Shown here piece by piece: positions 26,449-37,400 of a stretch of DNA of 64,000 bases. The stretch comes from Pyruvatibacter sp. HU-CL02332. GTDB taxonomy: Bacteria > Pseudomonadota > Alphaproteobacteria > CGMCC-115125. The position numbers were made by a program, and so were the translations under genes. The first letter of the stretch is position 1. The number at the start of each line of letters is the position of its first letter. Where the stretch lies: contig NZ_BAABWK010000002.1 in assembly GCF_040362765.1 (NCBI RefSeq), positions 1,054,001 through 1,118,000 on the forward strand. Direction: 5' to 3'. The notes under the pieces were generated by a model that was given only the letters and a program-made list of their open reading frames with translations, was not told the origin of the DNA and did no database searches.

Positions 26449-26817
26449 ATGAACAATCCGGACCGCGCAAAATCATATCGAGTCTTGGACGGAGACGGGG
26501 ACATGTCTTTTCTGCGCGATGGTGTCGTGCTGAGGCCAATTGAGACAGATTGGTTTCCGGGCTACGTGGCGCAGATATTTCCCGATAGAGTCGAGCAAAA
26601 ACCCGCAATGCTGCTCCAGATCGAAGGTGGGCCGCGGTCCGGGCACTTCGTAGCTCTGACTTCCCGAATCAACATAAGCCTTGCGACGCAATTCGCGGAG
26701 AATGGGCTCGCGAGTTCGATCGTGCATTTTGTGCGCAACACAACTGAATCCTACACCGGAAATGATCAAGACTTGCTGCCGATTGCAATGGCGGTTGTAG
26801 AAGTCAACAACACGTGA
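26449..26817 (+). CDS. Unrecognised protein between two glycosyltransferase genes
   Basis: 122 residues from the ATG at 26449, preceded by a weak GCGAG. It starts MNNPDRAKSYRVLDGDGDMS and contains a mixed hydrophobic/polar core such as LLQIEGGPRSGHFVALTSR and IVHFVRNTTESYTGNDQD. No signal peptide, membrane segment or metal motif is visible, and I do not recognise a family. It is on the plus strand inside a minus-strand pair that is normally adjacent, and its DNA looks less GC-rich than its neighbours, which suggests a later insertion. Could be a non-functional frame. Confidence 0.5.
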   Translation: MNNPDRAKSYRVLDGDGDMSFLRDGVVLRPIETDWFPGYVAQIFPDRVEQKPAMLLQIEGGPRSGHFVALTSRINISLATQFAENGLASSIVHFVRNTTESYTGNDQDLLPIAMAVVEVNNT

Positions 26818-26824
26818 GAGATGA

Positions 26825-27526
26825 CTACCGCTTCATATAAACGCGGGCGATGCGGTCCGGGTTTACACCAAGATAATAGAGCATCAGGCACAGGGCGTTT
26901 CTGGATGAGCGGGCGATGTAGCCGTCATTCAAATAGCGTTCCGGGCTGGTGACGGCAGGGGCCCGCAAAAAGACGAGCCGTCGGCGACCGATGCGTCGAA
27001 CGAAATCCACGTCTTCCATGATCTGCAACGGGCGATAGCCGCCGAGCTTGTCATACAGGCGGCGCGAGACCAGCAGGCCCTGATCGCCATAGGGCAGACC
27101 AAAGAGCCAGCAGCGCCATGACACGATGCCCTCCAGCATGCGCGCCCAGAACGAAAAGTCATCCAGCGCGAATTTGAAAACGGCTGCGAAATCGAGGCCT
27201 TTTTCGCCACGCTTCTCCAGCCGCTCAAGCAGTGTTTCCACTTCCTCTTCCCAGCCGGGTTGCAGCACCGTGTCGGCGTGCAGGAACAACAGCCACTCAC
27301 CACGCGCGGCCTGCGCGCCGGCAGCCAGCTGTGTGCCCCGGCCTTTAGGTGCGCTCACAAATTTTGCGCCGGATGTTTCCGCAATGCGTTCCGTGCCGTC
27401 GGTTGAGCCGCCGTCAACGATGACGACGTCCTTGATCAGCCCGCGGACGGTCGGGCGGATCAGCGCCGCCAACACCCGGGTGAGGGACTTTTCAGCGTTC
27501 AAAGTTGGAATCACGACGCTCAGCAT
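26825..27526 (-). CDS. TIGR04283 family glycosyltransferase (GT2)
   Basis: 233 residues from the ATG at 27526. GT-A fold: MLSVVIPTLNAEKSLTRVL, VVIVDGGSTDGTERIA with the DGGSTDGT nucleotide motif, GRGTQLAAGAQAARGEWLLF and LHADTVLQPGW with the metal-binding acidic residue. The middle contains FGLPYGDQGLLVSR and FVRRIGRRRLVF, typical of the family. Partner of the TIGR04282 protein at 25732-26343. Acceptor unknown. The frame extends to 27571, but the added residues are outside the family. Confidence 0.85.
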   Translation of the reverse strand: MLSVVIPTLNAEKSLTRVLAALIRPTVRGLIKDVVIVDGGSTDGTERIAETSGAKFVSAPKGRGTQLAAGAQAARGEWLLFLHADTVLQPGWEEEVETLLERLEKRGEKGLDFAAVFKFALDDFSFWARMLEGIVSWRCWLFGLPYGDQGLLVSRRLYDKLGGYRPLQIMEDVDFVRRIGRRRLVFLRAPAVTSPERYLNDGYIARSSRNALCLMLYYLGVNPDRIARVYMKR

Positions 27527-27586
27527 GCGGCGGACTTTAGCGCGTAATTGCTGCAACTGCGAAGGGAGCATGGCGTTAACCTAAAT

Positions 27587-27601
27587 GTTCTTGTCTTGTT
27601 C
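27587..27601 (+). promoter_or_regulatory. LexA (SOS) box GTTC-N7-GTTC
   Basis: GTTC (27587-27590), seven bases TTGTCTT, GTTC (27598-27601). This is an exact match to the direct-repeat LexA site established for alphaproteobacteria. It covers the -35 region of the promoter that would read the radical SAM gene at 27627. Confidence 0.75.
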
Positions 27602-27620
27602 TTTTTAATGTGATTATATT
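27591..27620 (+). promoter_or_regulatory. Candidate promoter of the radical SAM gene
   Basis: TTGTCT (27591-27596), 18-nt spacer, TATATT (27615-27620). The -35 lies inside the LexA box. The -10 ends only 6 nt before the ATG at 27627, so the mRNA would begin at or next to that codon. Confidence 0.45.
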
Positions 27621-27626
27621 CCTCTC

Positions 27627-28967
27627 ATGAACAGAACAGCGCACAGAAAGATTGTTGAGATTGGCTCGGGACTTGGCTCGGGACAGGGGGCCAGGGCGGC
27701 AGACCCGGCTCCAAATCCAGCCAACGAGACAGCGCGCGCTGCGACCATGCCCGTGTTTCCCCTGACCGCCCCCCAATCCGGTCAGCCACAGACACGCGCT
27801 TTGATGCCCGGTGATGCGGACGGGGAGATACGCCCTGCCCCAGGCCCCGTCTCGCGCCCCGATTTCGGGCCGGGCAGCAGTCTTCCTTCCCCCAAAACGG
27901 GACGGCTGCATGAAGCACGCAAAGGTCGCGGCGCGCGTTCCAATCGCTCTGGACGCTATGAGCACCGGGCCGCGGAGGCATTTGACGATGGATGGGACAT
28001 CGCAGAGGACGAAAAGCCTTTGCGGACTCACGTCAGCGACGAAGCGGCCCGGACCATCATCACGCGCAACCAGTCGCCGGACATTTCCTTCGACCGCTCG
28101 ATCAACCCCTATCGGGGGTGTGAGCATGGCTGTGTCTACTGCTTTGCCCGGCCGACCCACGCCTATATGGGGCTGTCGGCGGGCCTCGACTTTGAAAGCA
28201 AGCTGTTTGCCAAGCCAAATGCCGCCAAGCTGCTGCGGCGTGAATTGTCCAAACCCGGCTACGAGCCGCGGACGATTGCCATCGGCACCAATACGGATCC
28301 CTATCAGCCGATTGAGCGCGAGCGCCGGATCACGCGGCAGGTTCTTGAAGTGTTGGCCGAGCACAAGCATCCGGTGGGCATCGTCACCAAGTCCGCCATG
28401 GTCACGCGCGATATCGATATATTGAGTGAGATGGCACGGGACGGGCTTGTGAAGGTCGCGCTCTCGGTCACGACGCTGGACGGCAAGCTGGCGCGGGCGA
28501 TGGAGCCGCGTGCTTCTACGCCGGGGCGGCGGCTTGATGCCATTCGTCAACTATCCGAAGCGGGAATTCCAACGGGCGTCATGGTTGCGCCGGTCATTCC
28601 GGCCCTCAACGACCACGAGATTGAGGCCATTCTCAAGGCTGTCGCCCGCATGGGCGCGCGGGAGGCGGGCTATGTGATGTTGCGGCTGCCGCTGGAGATC
28701 AAGGATCTGTTTGCCGAGTGGCTGGATGATGTCACCCCCGATCGTGCCAAGCGGGTGATGAAGATCGTCCGTGATATGCGCGGCGGCAAGGACTATGACG
28801 CGGAGTGGGGCAAGCGCATGACCGGTGGTGGTCCGTACGCCTGGACCATTTCACGCCGCTTTGCGCTCGCAATGGAACGCCACGGCCTATCACGGCAGCG
28901 TCTGCCGCTGCGCACGGATCTGTTTGAGGCCCCCAATGCAGGGCCCAAGCAGCTGGCGCTTCTCTAG
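27627..28967 (+). CDS. PA0069-family radical SAM protein (SplB-like)
   Basis: 446 residues. The radical SAM cluster motif is NPYRGCEHGCVYCFARPTH (CxxxCxxC), preceded by ITRNQSPDISFDRSI and followed by FESKLFAKPNA, TIAIGTNTDPYQPIE and VKVALSVTTLDGKLARAME. The family is related to spore photoproduct lyase; its substrate is not established. The conserved region starts at GRGARSNRSGRYE near residue 93; the ~90 residues before it are Pro/Ala-rich, so ATGs at 27747 or 27804 could be the true start. A LexA box upstream points to induction by DNA damage. Confidence 0.88.
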   Translation: MNRTAHRKIVEIGSGLGSGQGARAADPAPNPANETARAATMPVFPLTAPQSGQPQTRALMPGDADGEIRPAPGPVSRPDFGPGSSLPSPKTGRLHEARKGRGARSNRSGRYEHRAAEAFDDGWDIAEDEKPLRTHVSDEAARTIITRNQSPDISFDRSINPYRGCEHGCVYCFARPTHAYMGLSAGLDFESKLFAKPNAAKLLRRELSKPGYEPRTIAIGTNTDPYQPIERERRITRQVLEVLAEHKHPVGIVTKSAMVTRDIDILSEMARDGLVKVALSVTTLDGKLARAMEPRASTPGRRLDAIRQLSEAGIPTGVMVAPVIPALNDHEIEAILKAVARMGAREAGYVMLRLPLEIKDLFAEWLDDVTPDRAKRVMKIVRDMRGGKDYDAEWGKRMTGGGPYAWTISRRFALAMERHGLSRQRLPLRTDLFEAPNAGPKQLALL

Positions 28968-29022
28968 GTTACATCTCCTCGTGGTTTGACACAGGGCGGC
29001 TTCCGCAGGCTTTGTGGTGCAC

Positions 29023-29895
29023 ATGATTTGCCGACTGACATTTTCCGCATTGATTTTGCTCTTGTCCGGCTGGAGCGCATTCGCCTCCGGCATGGGTGAT
29101 GACTGGCCTACGACACGAATTGTGCCTGCGGGCTCTGTGGTTATGGGCGCGGACAATCAGGATGTCGCGGCAAGCAGTGATGAATTCCCCTCGCGCCAGG
29201 TTGATATCAACTCCGACCTCGCCTTTGGCACAACGCCGGTTACGCGTGGACAGTTTGCCGCCTTCCTCCGCGCGACAGATCACGAAAGTTCTGGTGGCTG
29301 CTGGACCCTGACGCCTGATGGCTGGGCCATGGACAACACAGCCAACTGGCAAGCGCCGGGATTTCCGCAAACCGACCAACATCCGGTGACATGCGTGTCA
29401 CGGGACGACGCCATTGCCTATCTGGCGTGGCTGACGGCGACTACGGGCCAAGTTTATCGGTTGCCAACGGAGGCAGAGTGGGTTCGTGCGGCAGGGCCGT
29501 CCGCTCTCAACCGGCCATCTGAAGCTCTGTGCGCGCATGGCAACGTCAACGACCTGACTGCCAAGAACAAGGTCGCGAAAGTCGCGGAGCATTGTGACGA
29601 CGGTTTTTTGCACACGTCGCCGGTGGCAAGCTTTGCCGCGAACGAGTTCGGCCTTTTCGACATGGTCGGCAATGTATGGGAGTGGGTGGCTGACTGTCAC
29701 AATGGTGGCTACGCGGATTTGCCGATGGACGGCGCAGCACAGACAGACGAGACCTGCGAGGCCCACGCCCTGCGCGGCCATTCATGGACTGACCCACCGG
29801 GTCCCGTCCGTCTTGGGACCCGCTACGCTCTGCCGCCGGACGCGCGACAATCCATAGTGGGATTCAGGGTGGTGCGGGAAGTGCCTCATGACTAA
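29023..29895 (+). CDS. Exported SUMF1/formylglycine-enzyme-fold protein
   Basis: About 290 residues. MICRLTFSALILLLSGWSAF is a signal peptide, chosen with the ATG at 29023 (GTGs at 29014 and 29017 are alternatives). The SUMF1 fold follows: PAGSVVMGADNQD, FGTTPVTRGQFAAFLRAT, DQHPVTCVSRDDAIAYLAWL, YRLPTEAEWVRAAG, FDMVGNVWEWVADCH and the C-terminal VGFRVVRE. The late Cys pair of true formylglycine-generating enzymes is missing (GHSWTD here), so it probably has a binding or other role. Its end overlaps rnhB by 8 nt. Confidence 0.82.
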   Translation: MICRLTFSALILLLSGWSAFASGMGDDWPTTRIVPAGSVVMGADNQDVAASSDEFPSRQVDINSDLAFGTTPVTRGQFAAFLRATDHESSGGCWTLTPDGWAMDNTANWQAPGFPQTDQHPVTCVSRDDAIAYLAWLTATTGQVYRLPTEAEWVRAAGPSALNRPSEALCAHGNVNDLTAKNKVAKVAEHCDDGFLHTSPVASFAANEFGLFDMVGNVWEWVADCHNGGYADLPMDGAAQTDETCEAHALRGHSWTDPPGPVRLGTRYALPPDARQSIVGFRVVREVPHD

Positions 29896-30505
29896 GAGCG
29901 TCACCGGACCTGATTTCTCTCTTGAAGATGCGTGCGGCATATCTCCCGTGTGCGGCATTGATGAAGCAGGACGCGGCCCATGGGCGGGGCCGGTGGTTGC
30001 ATCTGCCGTCATCCTTCCCACATCTGGTGTTCCGGAGGGATTGAATGACTCAAAGAAACTCACTGCTCAAAGACGCAATGACCTTGCTGGCCACATACGC
30101 GCTTCATCCCTCGTGGGAGTGGGCGTTGCGGATCCGCAGGAAATTGATGAGCTGAACATTCGCCAGGCCACATTTCTGGCAATGGCACGGGCGGTTGCAG
30201 ACCTCCCATCCCCACCCTCATTTGCGCTGATTGACGGGCGCGATGCGCCCGACATTGGATGCCCGGCTCAGGCTGTCATCAAGGGAGACGCGCGATCACT
30301 GTCCATTGCGGCCGCCTCCATCATCGCAAAGACGTTTCGGGACGCCATTATGGTGGCAGCTGAGGCGGAATTTCCCGGCTACGGCTTTGCCCGCCACAAG
30401 GGATATGGCACCGCGGCCCACCAGACGGCGCTTAACAAGCTGGGGATAACCCCACTTCACAGAAAAAGTTTTGCCCCGGTTCGCGCCCGCATGGCGCTAG
30501 ATGTT

Positions 30506-30517
<12 letters not shown>
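29888..30517 (+). CDS. rnhB: Ribonuclease HII
   Basis: Removes ribonucleotides from RNA-DNA hybrids and single misincorporated ribonucleotides. 209 residues. The active site starts CGIDEAGRGPWAGPVV (Asp25, Glu26), then LNDSKKLTAQRR, FALIDGRDAPD and SIAAASIIAKTFRD with the later acidic residues, and RHKGYGTAAHQTAL. The start overlaps the SUMF1-like gene by 8 nt. It lies directly upstream of ccrM, an order conserved in alphaproteobacteria. Confidence 0.94.
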
Positions 30518-32919
<2,402 letters not shown>

Positions 32920-32987
32920 TACGTGCCACTGGGATGCCTGAATTGCGCGCCAAGCTGGCGCACAGCGTCGGAATGACCCACGCATTT

Positions 32988-33030
32988 GTGATCGCCAGCT
33001 TCACGTTGGACACTTAGCATGGGCGATCAC
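32988..33030. promoter_or_regulatory. Inverted repeat in the mutY/dciA divergent gap
   Basis: Perfect 9-bp arms GTGATCGCC (32988-32996) and GGCGATCAC (33022-33030), separated by 25 nt. A shorter hairpin GCGCCA-AGC-TGGCGC lies at 32947-32961. Both are in the 154-bp gap between the divergent starts. The long repeat could be a two-site operator. Confidence 0.35.
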
Positions 33031-33073
33031 GGCGTCTAGCCTGTGCTCTCATATTGTTGAATATCTGTGTGTC

Positions 33074-33601
33074 ATGTCCCCATCGACTTACAAGTCCCGG
33101 CCAATCCCCCGGTCCATTCCGCGCCAAAGGCTCACTTTTGAGCGGCTGGGCACGCGGCTGGACGGGCTGACGCGCAAGGCTTTCACCAAATTCGGCTTTG
33201 CGGATGACCATGTGCTGACGCGCTGGCAGGAGATTGTCGGCCCGCAGATGGCGCGACTGACTTCGCCTGAGCGCCTGTCGCCGCCGCAAAAAGGCGCATC
33301 CGGCGGCAGCACCCTGACCGTGCGCGTTGCAGGAGCCGCTGCCCTTGAGATGCAGCATCTAGCCCCGCAGATCATCGACAAGATCAACGGATTTTATGGT
33401 CGCCCCATGGTGGCCCGGCTGAAGCTGGTGCAAGGGCCGTTGCCTAAGCCTGCCAGCAAACCCAAACCGCAAGCAGCCACGGGTGGCCTGTTTGGGTCAT
33501 CCACCCCTGCATCCAAGCCGGACATCGCGCCGCATTACGACATTGAAGACCCGGACCTTGCTCAGGCACTGGCCCGCCTTGAACAGGCAGTTGCTGAGTA
33601 G
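33074..33601 (+). CDS. DciA-like protein (DUF721)
   Basis: 175 residues. A DUF721 domain occupies residues ~20-115: LTRKAFTKFGFADDHVLTRW, EIVGPQMARLTSPERLS, LTVRVAGAAALEMQHLAP and IIDKINGFYGRPMVARLKL. DciA proteins help load the replicative helicase DnaB in bacteria without DnaC. The C-terminal ~55 residues are a Pro/Lys linker and a short acidic end. It is followed by DsbA-like and smc genes, a typical alphaproteobacterial order, and is divergent from mutY. Confidence 0.8.
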   Translation: MSPSTYKSRPIPRSIPRQRLTFERLGTRLDGLTRKAFTKFGFADDHVLTRWQEIVGPQMARLTSPERLSPPQKGASGGSTLTVRVAGAAALEMQHLAPQIIDKINGFYGRPMVARLKLVQGPLPKPASKPKPQAATGGLFGSSTPASKPDIAPHYDIEDPDLAQALARLEQAVAE

Positions 33602-33648
33602 CCGGACCGCACACACCCATTAGACGTCCCATGATTGGAGAGACCCGC

Positions 33649-34350
33649 ATGTCCCTGCCCACTTCCACATCTTTCAAGATGCCCGCCCTTACCCGGCGTG
33701 GCTTTGGTGCCAAGATTGCTAAGGCAACGGTGCTGGCAGCAGCCCTTGGCCTTGCAGCGTGCGGCGACGCGGGCGATGGATCAGCAGCGGGTGGCAGCAG
33801 TGTCGTTAATCCGGCGCTGGCCTATGAGCATCCACTGGGCGAAATCACTCTGGGCGACCCGGATGCACCCCTGACGCTGGTTGAGTATGCGTCCTACACC
33901 TGCGGCCACTGTGCAGCCTTCCACGCTGTAAACCTGCCCCCCCTCAAAGAGCAGTACATCGAGACCGGCAAGGTCTTTTACATTTTCCGCGAATACCCGC
34001 TGGATCCGGTGGCCACGGCGGCCTCCATGCTGACGCGCTGCGTGGCAACGGACAAGGCGCTGCAGTTTGCAGAGGTCCTGTTTGCCCGGCAGCAGCAGTG
34101 GGCCTTTGTGCAGGACCCCCGCTCTGCCCTTGCGGCGATTGCGCGCCAGGGCGGTATTTCGGCGTCTCAGTTTGAAGCCTGCATGACCGATCAGGAGGTT
34201 CTTGATGGCCTGCGTGAGGTCCAGAAGCATGCGCAGGAGACCCTGCAAGTGCAGGCCACACCTACGATTTTCGTCGGTGACGAGAAGATCAACGGCAATC
34301 TGCCCTGGGCCCAGCTGGAAGAGATCATCACAAACCAGTTGCCGGGGTAA
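33649..34350 (+). CDS. DsbA-family thiol oxidoreductase, lipoprotein
   Basis: Thioredoxin-fold disulfide enzyme of about 233 residues from the ATG at 33649 (GGAGAG upstream). The catalytic pair is YTCGHCAAF (Cys85, Cys88). The C-terminal cis-Pro loop is QATPTIFVGDEKING. The N-terminus LTRRGFGAKIAKATVLAAAL has a twin-arginine and ends in GLAACGD, so Cys38 looks like a lipobox cysteine: a possible Tat-exported lipoprotein. It stands between the dciA-like gene and smc. Substrates unknown. Confidence 0.87.
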   Translation: MSLPTSTSFKMPALTRRGFGAKIAKATVLAAALGLAACGDAGDGSAAGGSSVVNPALAYEHPLGEITLGDPDAPLTLVEYASYTCGHCAAFHAVNLPPLKEQYIETGKVFYIFREYPLDPVATAASMLTRCVATDKALQFAEVLFARQQQWAFVQDPRSALAAIARQGGISASQFEACMTDQEVLDGLREVQKHAQETLQVQATPTIFVGDEKINGNLPWAQLEEIITNQLPG

Positions 34351-34462
34351 GCCGAATCGGCGGATCAAAAGGGTTAGCAAACCTTTAATAGGCAGGTGTG
34401 TTCGCTATCAGCGACATTCCTGCCGGTCCGGGGACGCCCCTTTGCTGGGGTGAGACAGTCAA

Positions 34463-37400
34463 TTGAAGCTTAGCCGCCTCCGCCTAACCGGCTTTAAATC
34501 TTTTGTTGAACCCACCGAGCTCGTGATCGAGCAAGGGCTGACCGGCGTTGTCGGTCCCAATGGGTGCGGCAAGTCCAATCTGCTGGAAGCTCTGCGCTGG
34601 GTGATGGGTGAAAGCTCATACAAATCCATGCGCGCAACCGGCATGGACGACGTGATCTTCTCCGGCACGTCAGGCCGACCGGCCCGCAACATGGCGGAAG
34701 TAGTTCTGTCCATCGACAATGCGGAGCGCACGGCCCCCGCCGCCTACAACGAAGCCGACGAGATCGAAATCTCGCGCCGCATTGAGCGTGAGATGGGGTC
34801 CGCCTATCGCATCAACGGGTCTGACTCGCGCGCTCGCGATGTGCAGACCTTCTTTGCTGATGCGTCAACCGGCGCGCACTCCCCAGCCCTCGTGCAACAG
34901 GGCCAGATCGGCAAGCTGATCGGCGCCAAGCCAACAGCGCGGCGTCAGATCCTTGAAGAAGCGGCCGGCATTTCGGGTCTTCATTCGCGCCGCCATGAGG
35001 CTGAGCTGCGTCTGCGTCAGGCTGAGACCAATCTTGAGCGGCTTGATGATGTCACCGCACAGATTGAAACCCAGCTGCAGAGCCTGAAGCGTCAGGCCCG
35101 GCAGGCAACCCGCTTCCGCAATGTCTCCAAGGACATTCGCCGGGCGGAAGCCATGTCACTGCATCTGCGCCATCACGCGGCATCCGAAATCGAAAAGACC
35201 CATGAGCTGGGCCTGCAGGAAGCTGATCGCGCCGTTGCGGCTGCGACCGAAGAAACCGCCCGCACCTCACGTCTTCAGTTTGAAGCCGGTGAAAAGCTGC
35301 CAGACCTTCGCGACACCGAAGCCCGCGCGGCAGCGGCCTATCATCGGCTGACGGTCGAGCGCGATCAGCTTGCGAATGAAGCACGTCAGGCGGAGCAGGC
35401 CATTGAACGGCTGGACGCCCAGCTGCGCCAGATCGAGGCTGACCTTGTACGTGAGCGCGATGGCATCACCGACACCAATGAAAGCCTGACGACCCTCAAT
35501 GCTGAAGAAGCCGAGCTGAAACAAGCGGACGAAGGGTCCGATGAAGCCCGCGAGACTGCGCAGGCAAAAGTCACGCAGCTCTCTGAAGCTTTGTCTGAAA
35601 AAGAAACCGGCGTTGAAACCCTGTCGCGTGAACTGGCTGATCTTGCGGCCCGCCGCCAGGGTCTGACGCGGCGCATCAATGAAACCCGTGCACGACTTGA
35701 AAAACTCAATGCGACACGCAGCACGCTGGCCGCCGAACGCGAAGAGATTGCACGGTCCTCGGACGTGCAGGCCGCCATGGCGGGACGCCGTGCAGGCGTT
35801 GACCATTCACGCGAAGCAGTCGCGACCGCTGAAGCTGCGGCGCAGGAAGCTGAGCGCGCTCGCGCTGAAGCAACCGCGGCTGAAGAACAGGCGCGCGCGC
35901 CACTTTCTGGTGCGCAGCAGCGCCTTGGCAAACTGGAAGCAGAAGCATCAGCACTGGCAGACCTGCTTCGGGTCGCCGATGGCGATCTGTGGCCACCTCT
36001 GATCGACAGTGTCTCTGTCCGTCCCGGGTTTGAGGCAGCCCTTGGGTCAGCACTGGGCGAAGACATTGAACAGCCTGCGGACGAAGCAGCGCCTGTGCAC
36101 TGGCACACCCTGCCCGCCATCGACCAACCGCATTCGCTGCCGGATGGCGCCGAACCGCTCTCTACCTATGTGGACGGACCGGCTGCGCTGCAGCGGCGTC
36201 TGTCCCACGTAGGTCTGGTGGATCAGGCGCTTGGCCGTCGTCTGCAGGGTCAGCTGTCACCGGGTCAGCGTCTTGTGTCCAAGGAAGGCGATCTGTGGCG
36301 CTGGGACGGGTACACGGCAGCAGCCGATGCCCCGACGGCAGCAGCGCAGCGACTGGCACAGCGCAATCGTCTCGCGGACCTGGATGCCGAGCTTGAAGCA
36401 GCGCGGGCAGAAACCAAGCGGCTTTCCGAGGCGCATGACGCAACCAAGCAGGCGGTCAGCAACGCAGCCACGCGTGAGAGCGCTGTACGCACTGAATGGA
36501 AAGCGGCACAGGGAGCCTTGACGGCAGCGCAGGACGCGCTGGCGGCTGCAGAGAAAGCTGCTTCCGCTCAGATTACCCGTCTTGCGGCAGTTGATGATGG
36601 TCTTGCGCGCACAGCTGCAGACATTGAAGAAACACGCACGGCCCTTGAAGCTGTGAATGCGGAAGCAGCTGAACTTCCCGCCGAAGATGAAAAGCGTGCG
36701 GCATTTGAAGCATTGCGTGCTGAAGTTCAAACGCTGCGTCAGGAAACAAGTCTGGCGCGGGCTGCCTTTGACGGTCTTGCCCGAGAAGCCCAGGCGCGCA
36801 CGCAGCGGCTTGGTGCCATTGGGCACGAGCGCAACCGCTGGCAGAGCCGCCTTGAAACGGCAAACGCCCAGATCAAGACCCTGGAAGAACGCCAGACATC
36901 CACAAAAGCTGAACGCGCTGACCTGGAGCAGGTGCCTGCTCAGGTTGAAGAAAAAGCCAAGGCGCTGATGGATCGCCTGTCAGAGTCAGAAAAGACCCGT
37001 CAGGAAGCAGCCGACGCGCTTGCTGTTGCTGAGAAGGAACTGTCAGACGCTGACAAGGCCAATAAAGAAGCAACTGACACCCTGAGCGAAGCGCGCGAAA
37101 CCCGTGCCCGTATTGACGCGATGCTGGAAGGTGCGCGCAATCAGGTGGCGGAAGCTGCCCGGCTTATCCACGATGCATTTGAGTGCGCACCCGCGCAGGT
37201 ACTGGCAGCCGGCGAGATCAAGGACGACGAAGCGCTGCCGCCGCTTGAAGACGTTGAGCGCAAGCTCGAACGCTACAAGCGCGAGCGGGAAAACATGGGC
37301 GCCGTCAATCTGCGCGCCGAAGAAGAATCCCGTGAAGCACAGGAGCAACTCGACTCCATGCTGACCGAACGCGGTGATCTGGAGCAGGCGATTGCGAAGC

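Noticed and set aside
25732-27526. Arsenosugar biosynthesis cluster
   Set aside because: Only the two glycosyltransferase-like proteins that share the family name are present. No ArsM, ArsS or arsenic regulator is visible, so the pathway cannot be claimed.
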